25,838 nt of DNA, taken from IMG/VR virus record IMGVR_UViG_3300003937_000323, positions 1 through 25,838 of that record, one strand, 5' to 3'. Position numbers and translations under genes: made by a program. Positions within the stretch are counted from its first letter, which is position 1. The number at the start of each line of letters is the position of its first letter. This DNA comes from a virus. Below the pieces are notes generated by a model that saw only the letters and a program-made list of their open reading frames with translations, had not been told where the DNA came from and ran no database searches. Below are positions 25,357 through 25,838 of this stretch, one piece after another.

Positions 25357-25838
25357 TAGTTTGCCTTTGTATATTGTGACCCTACTCGCTTTTTACCTTT
25401 GATGCCATTCATTACTGACTCTATAATAACATCTTCAATTTTATTATTCATTGTCATGATGCCATCATTTACTCTATCTGAATATTCATCTGTAGTAATA
25501 CGAATAGGAGAATATACTCTTTTTCCTTCGCCCATGTCTAAGATATCAAGATTTTTATCATCAGGATAAGAAACATTTATAGGATATGTTGAGCCTATAA
25601 CTACTGTCGCTTTTTTATCTAATGCATGACAAATATGTTGTCCTGCACTATCGCATCCTAAGAAATAATCAGCCGCCCAGATTATACCAGCCCATGCTCT
25701 TAAGTCTGCACCTTGAGGACAAGCAACAGGATTTTTTATATTATGTTTACTAAAATCCATATGAAATTCTGCCATATGAATTACTCCAACTTTATTTGAA
25801 AGTTTTCTAATTATACTAACAGCATTATCGGCTTCAAA
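25356..25838 (-). CDS. GT9-type (heptosyltransferase-like) glycosyltransferase, C-terminal part
   Basis: The frame is open to the right edge (21 more codons upstream of the first internal ATG at 25775), and those codons read as normal coding sequence (FEADNAVSIIRKLSNKVGVIH), so the gene continues outside the window. The visible 160 residues contain ADYFLGCDSAGQHICHALDK followed by KATVVIGSTYP, which matches the nucleotide-sugar-binding end of glycosyltransferase family 9. In heptosyltransferases this is the DTGxxHLAAAL / VVLYGxT region. GT9 enzymes transfer heptose from ADP-heptose to lipopolysaccharide core, so this is a candidate user of the HldE/HldD product. The acceptor cannot be read from the sequence, and the N-terminal half is not visible. 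Confidence 0.75.
   Translation of the reverse strand, partial: FEADNAVSIIRKLSNKVGVIHMAEFHMDFSKHNIKNPVACPQGADLRAWAGIIWAADYFLGCDSAGQHICHALDKKATVVIGSTYPINVSYPDDKNLDILDMGEGKRVYSPIRITTDEYSDRVNDGIMTMNNKIEDVIIESVMNGIKGKKRVGSQYTKAN

Overview
The window is AT-rich, tightly packed DNA from a T4-like myovirus, most like the marine T4-like phages of cyanobacteria and SAR11. The evidence is a set of recognisable T4-type virion proteins (sheath gp18, neck gp13 and gp14, sheath stabilizer gp15), a T4-type dNMP kinase, T4-type late promoters (NATAAATAC at five gene starts), and the small Cys-rich HNH-like protein and very large repetitive structural protein typical of marine T4-like phages. No tRNA, integrase or CRISPR array was seen. 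The host cannot be read from the window.

Layout. (1) Positions 1-2904: the 5' part of the tail sheath gene (minus, runs off the left edge), a small HNH-like gene (plus), a dNMP kinase (minus) with a consensus sigma70-type early promoter, and gp13 (minus). (2) Positions 2919-9609: a plus-strand block that begins with gp14 and gp15 and continues into eight closely spaced or overlapping genes in all: Nudix hydrolase, HldE (heptose-7-P kinase / heptose-1-P adenylyltransferase), an unrecognised 178-residue protein, HldD (ADP-heptose 6-epimerase), a cupin and a 2OG-Fe(II) oxygenase. (3) Positions 9606-21958, minus strand: a giant repetitive virion protein (3593 residues), a 339-residue fibre-like protein and a 140-residue putative virion protein. 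(4) Positions 22007-25838, minus strand: an N6/N5-type methyltransferase, a NodU/CmcH-type carbamoyltransferase, an SGNH-like protein and the C-terminal part of a GT9 (heptosyltransferase-like) glycosyltransferase that runs off the right edge.

How it fits together. Virion genes are interleaved with two blocks of carbohydrate genes. HldE and HldD are two enzymes of ADP-L-glycero-D-manno-heptose synthesis, and the GT9 protein at the right edge belongs to the family that uses such donors. The carbamoyltransferase, SGNH protein, cupin, 2OG oxygenase and methyltransferase could decorate the product. My inference is a phage-encoded heptose-containing glycan system, for remodelling the host surface or modifying a virion component.

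Most notable sequence-level observations: an exact 28-bp tandem duplication at 9677-9732 that frameshifts the end of the giant structural gene and cuts off 23 residues; the split orientation of gp13 against gp14-gp15, with back-to-back late promoters; late promoters placed so that the predicted transcript starts at or within a few bases of the ATG, or exactly at the Shine-Dalgarno; and the unknown 178-residue protein locked by ATGA overlaps between hldE and hldD.
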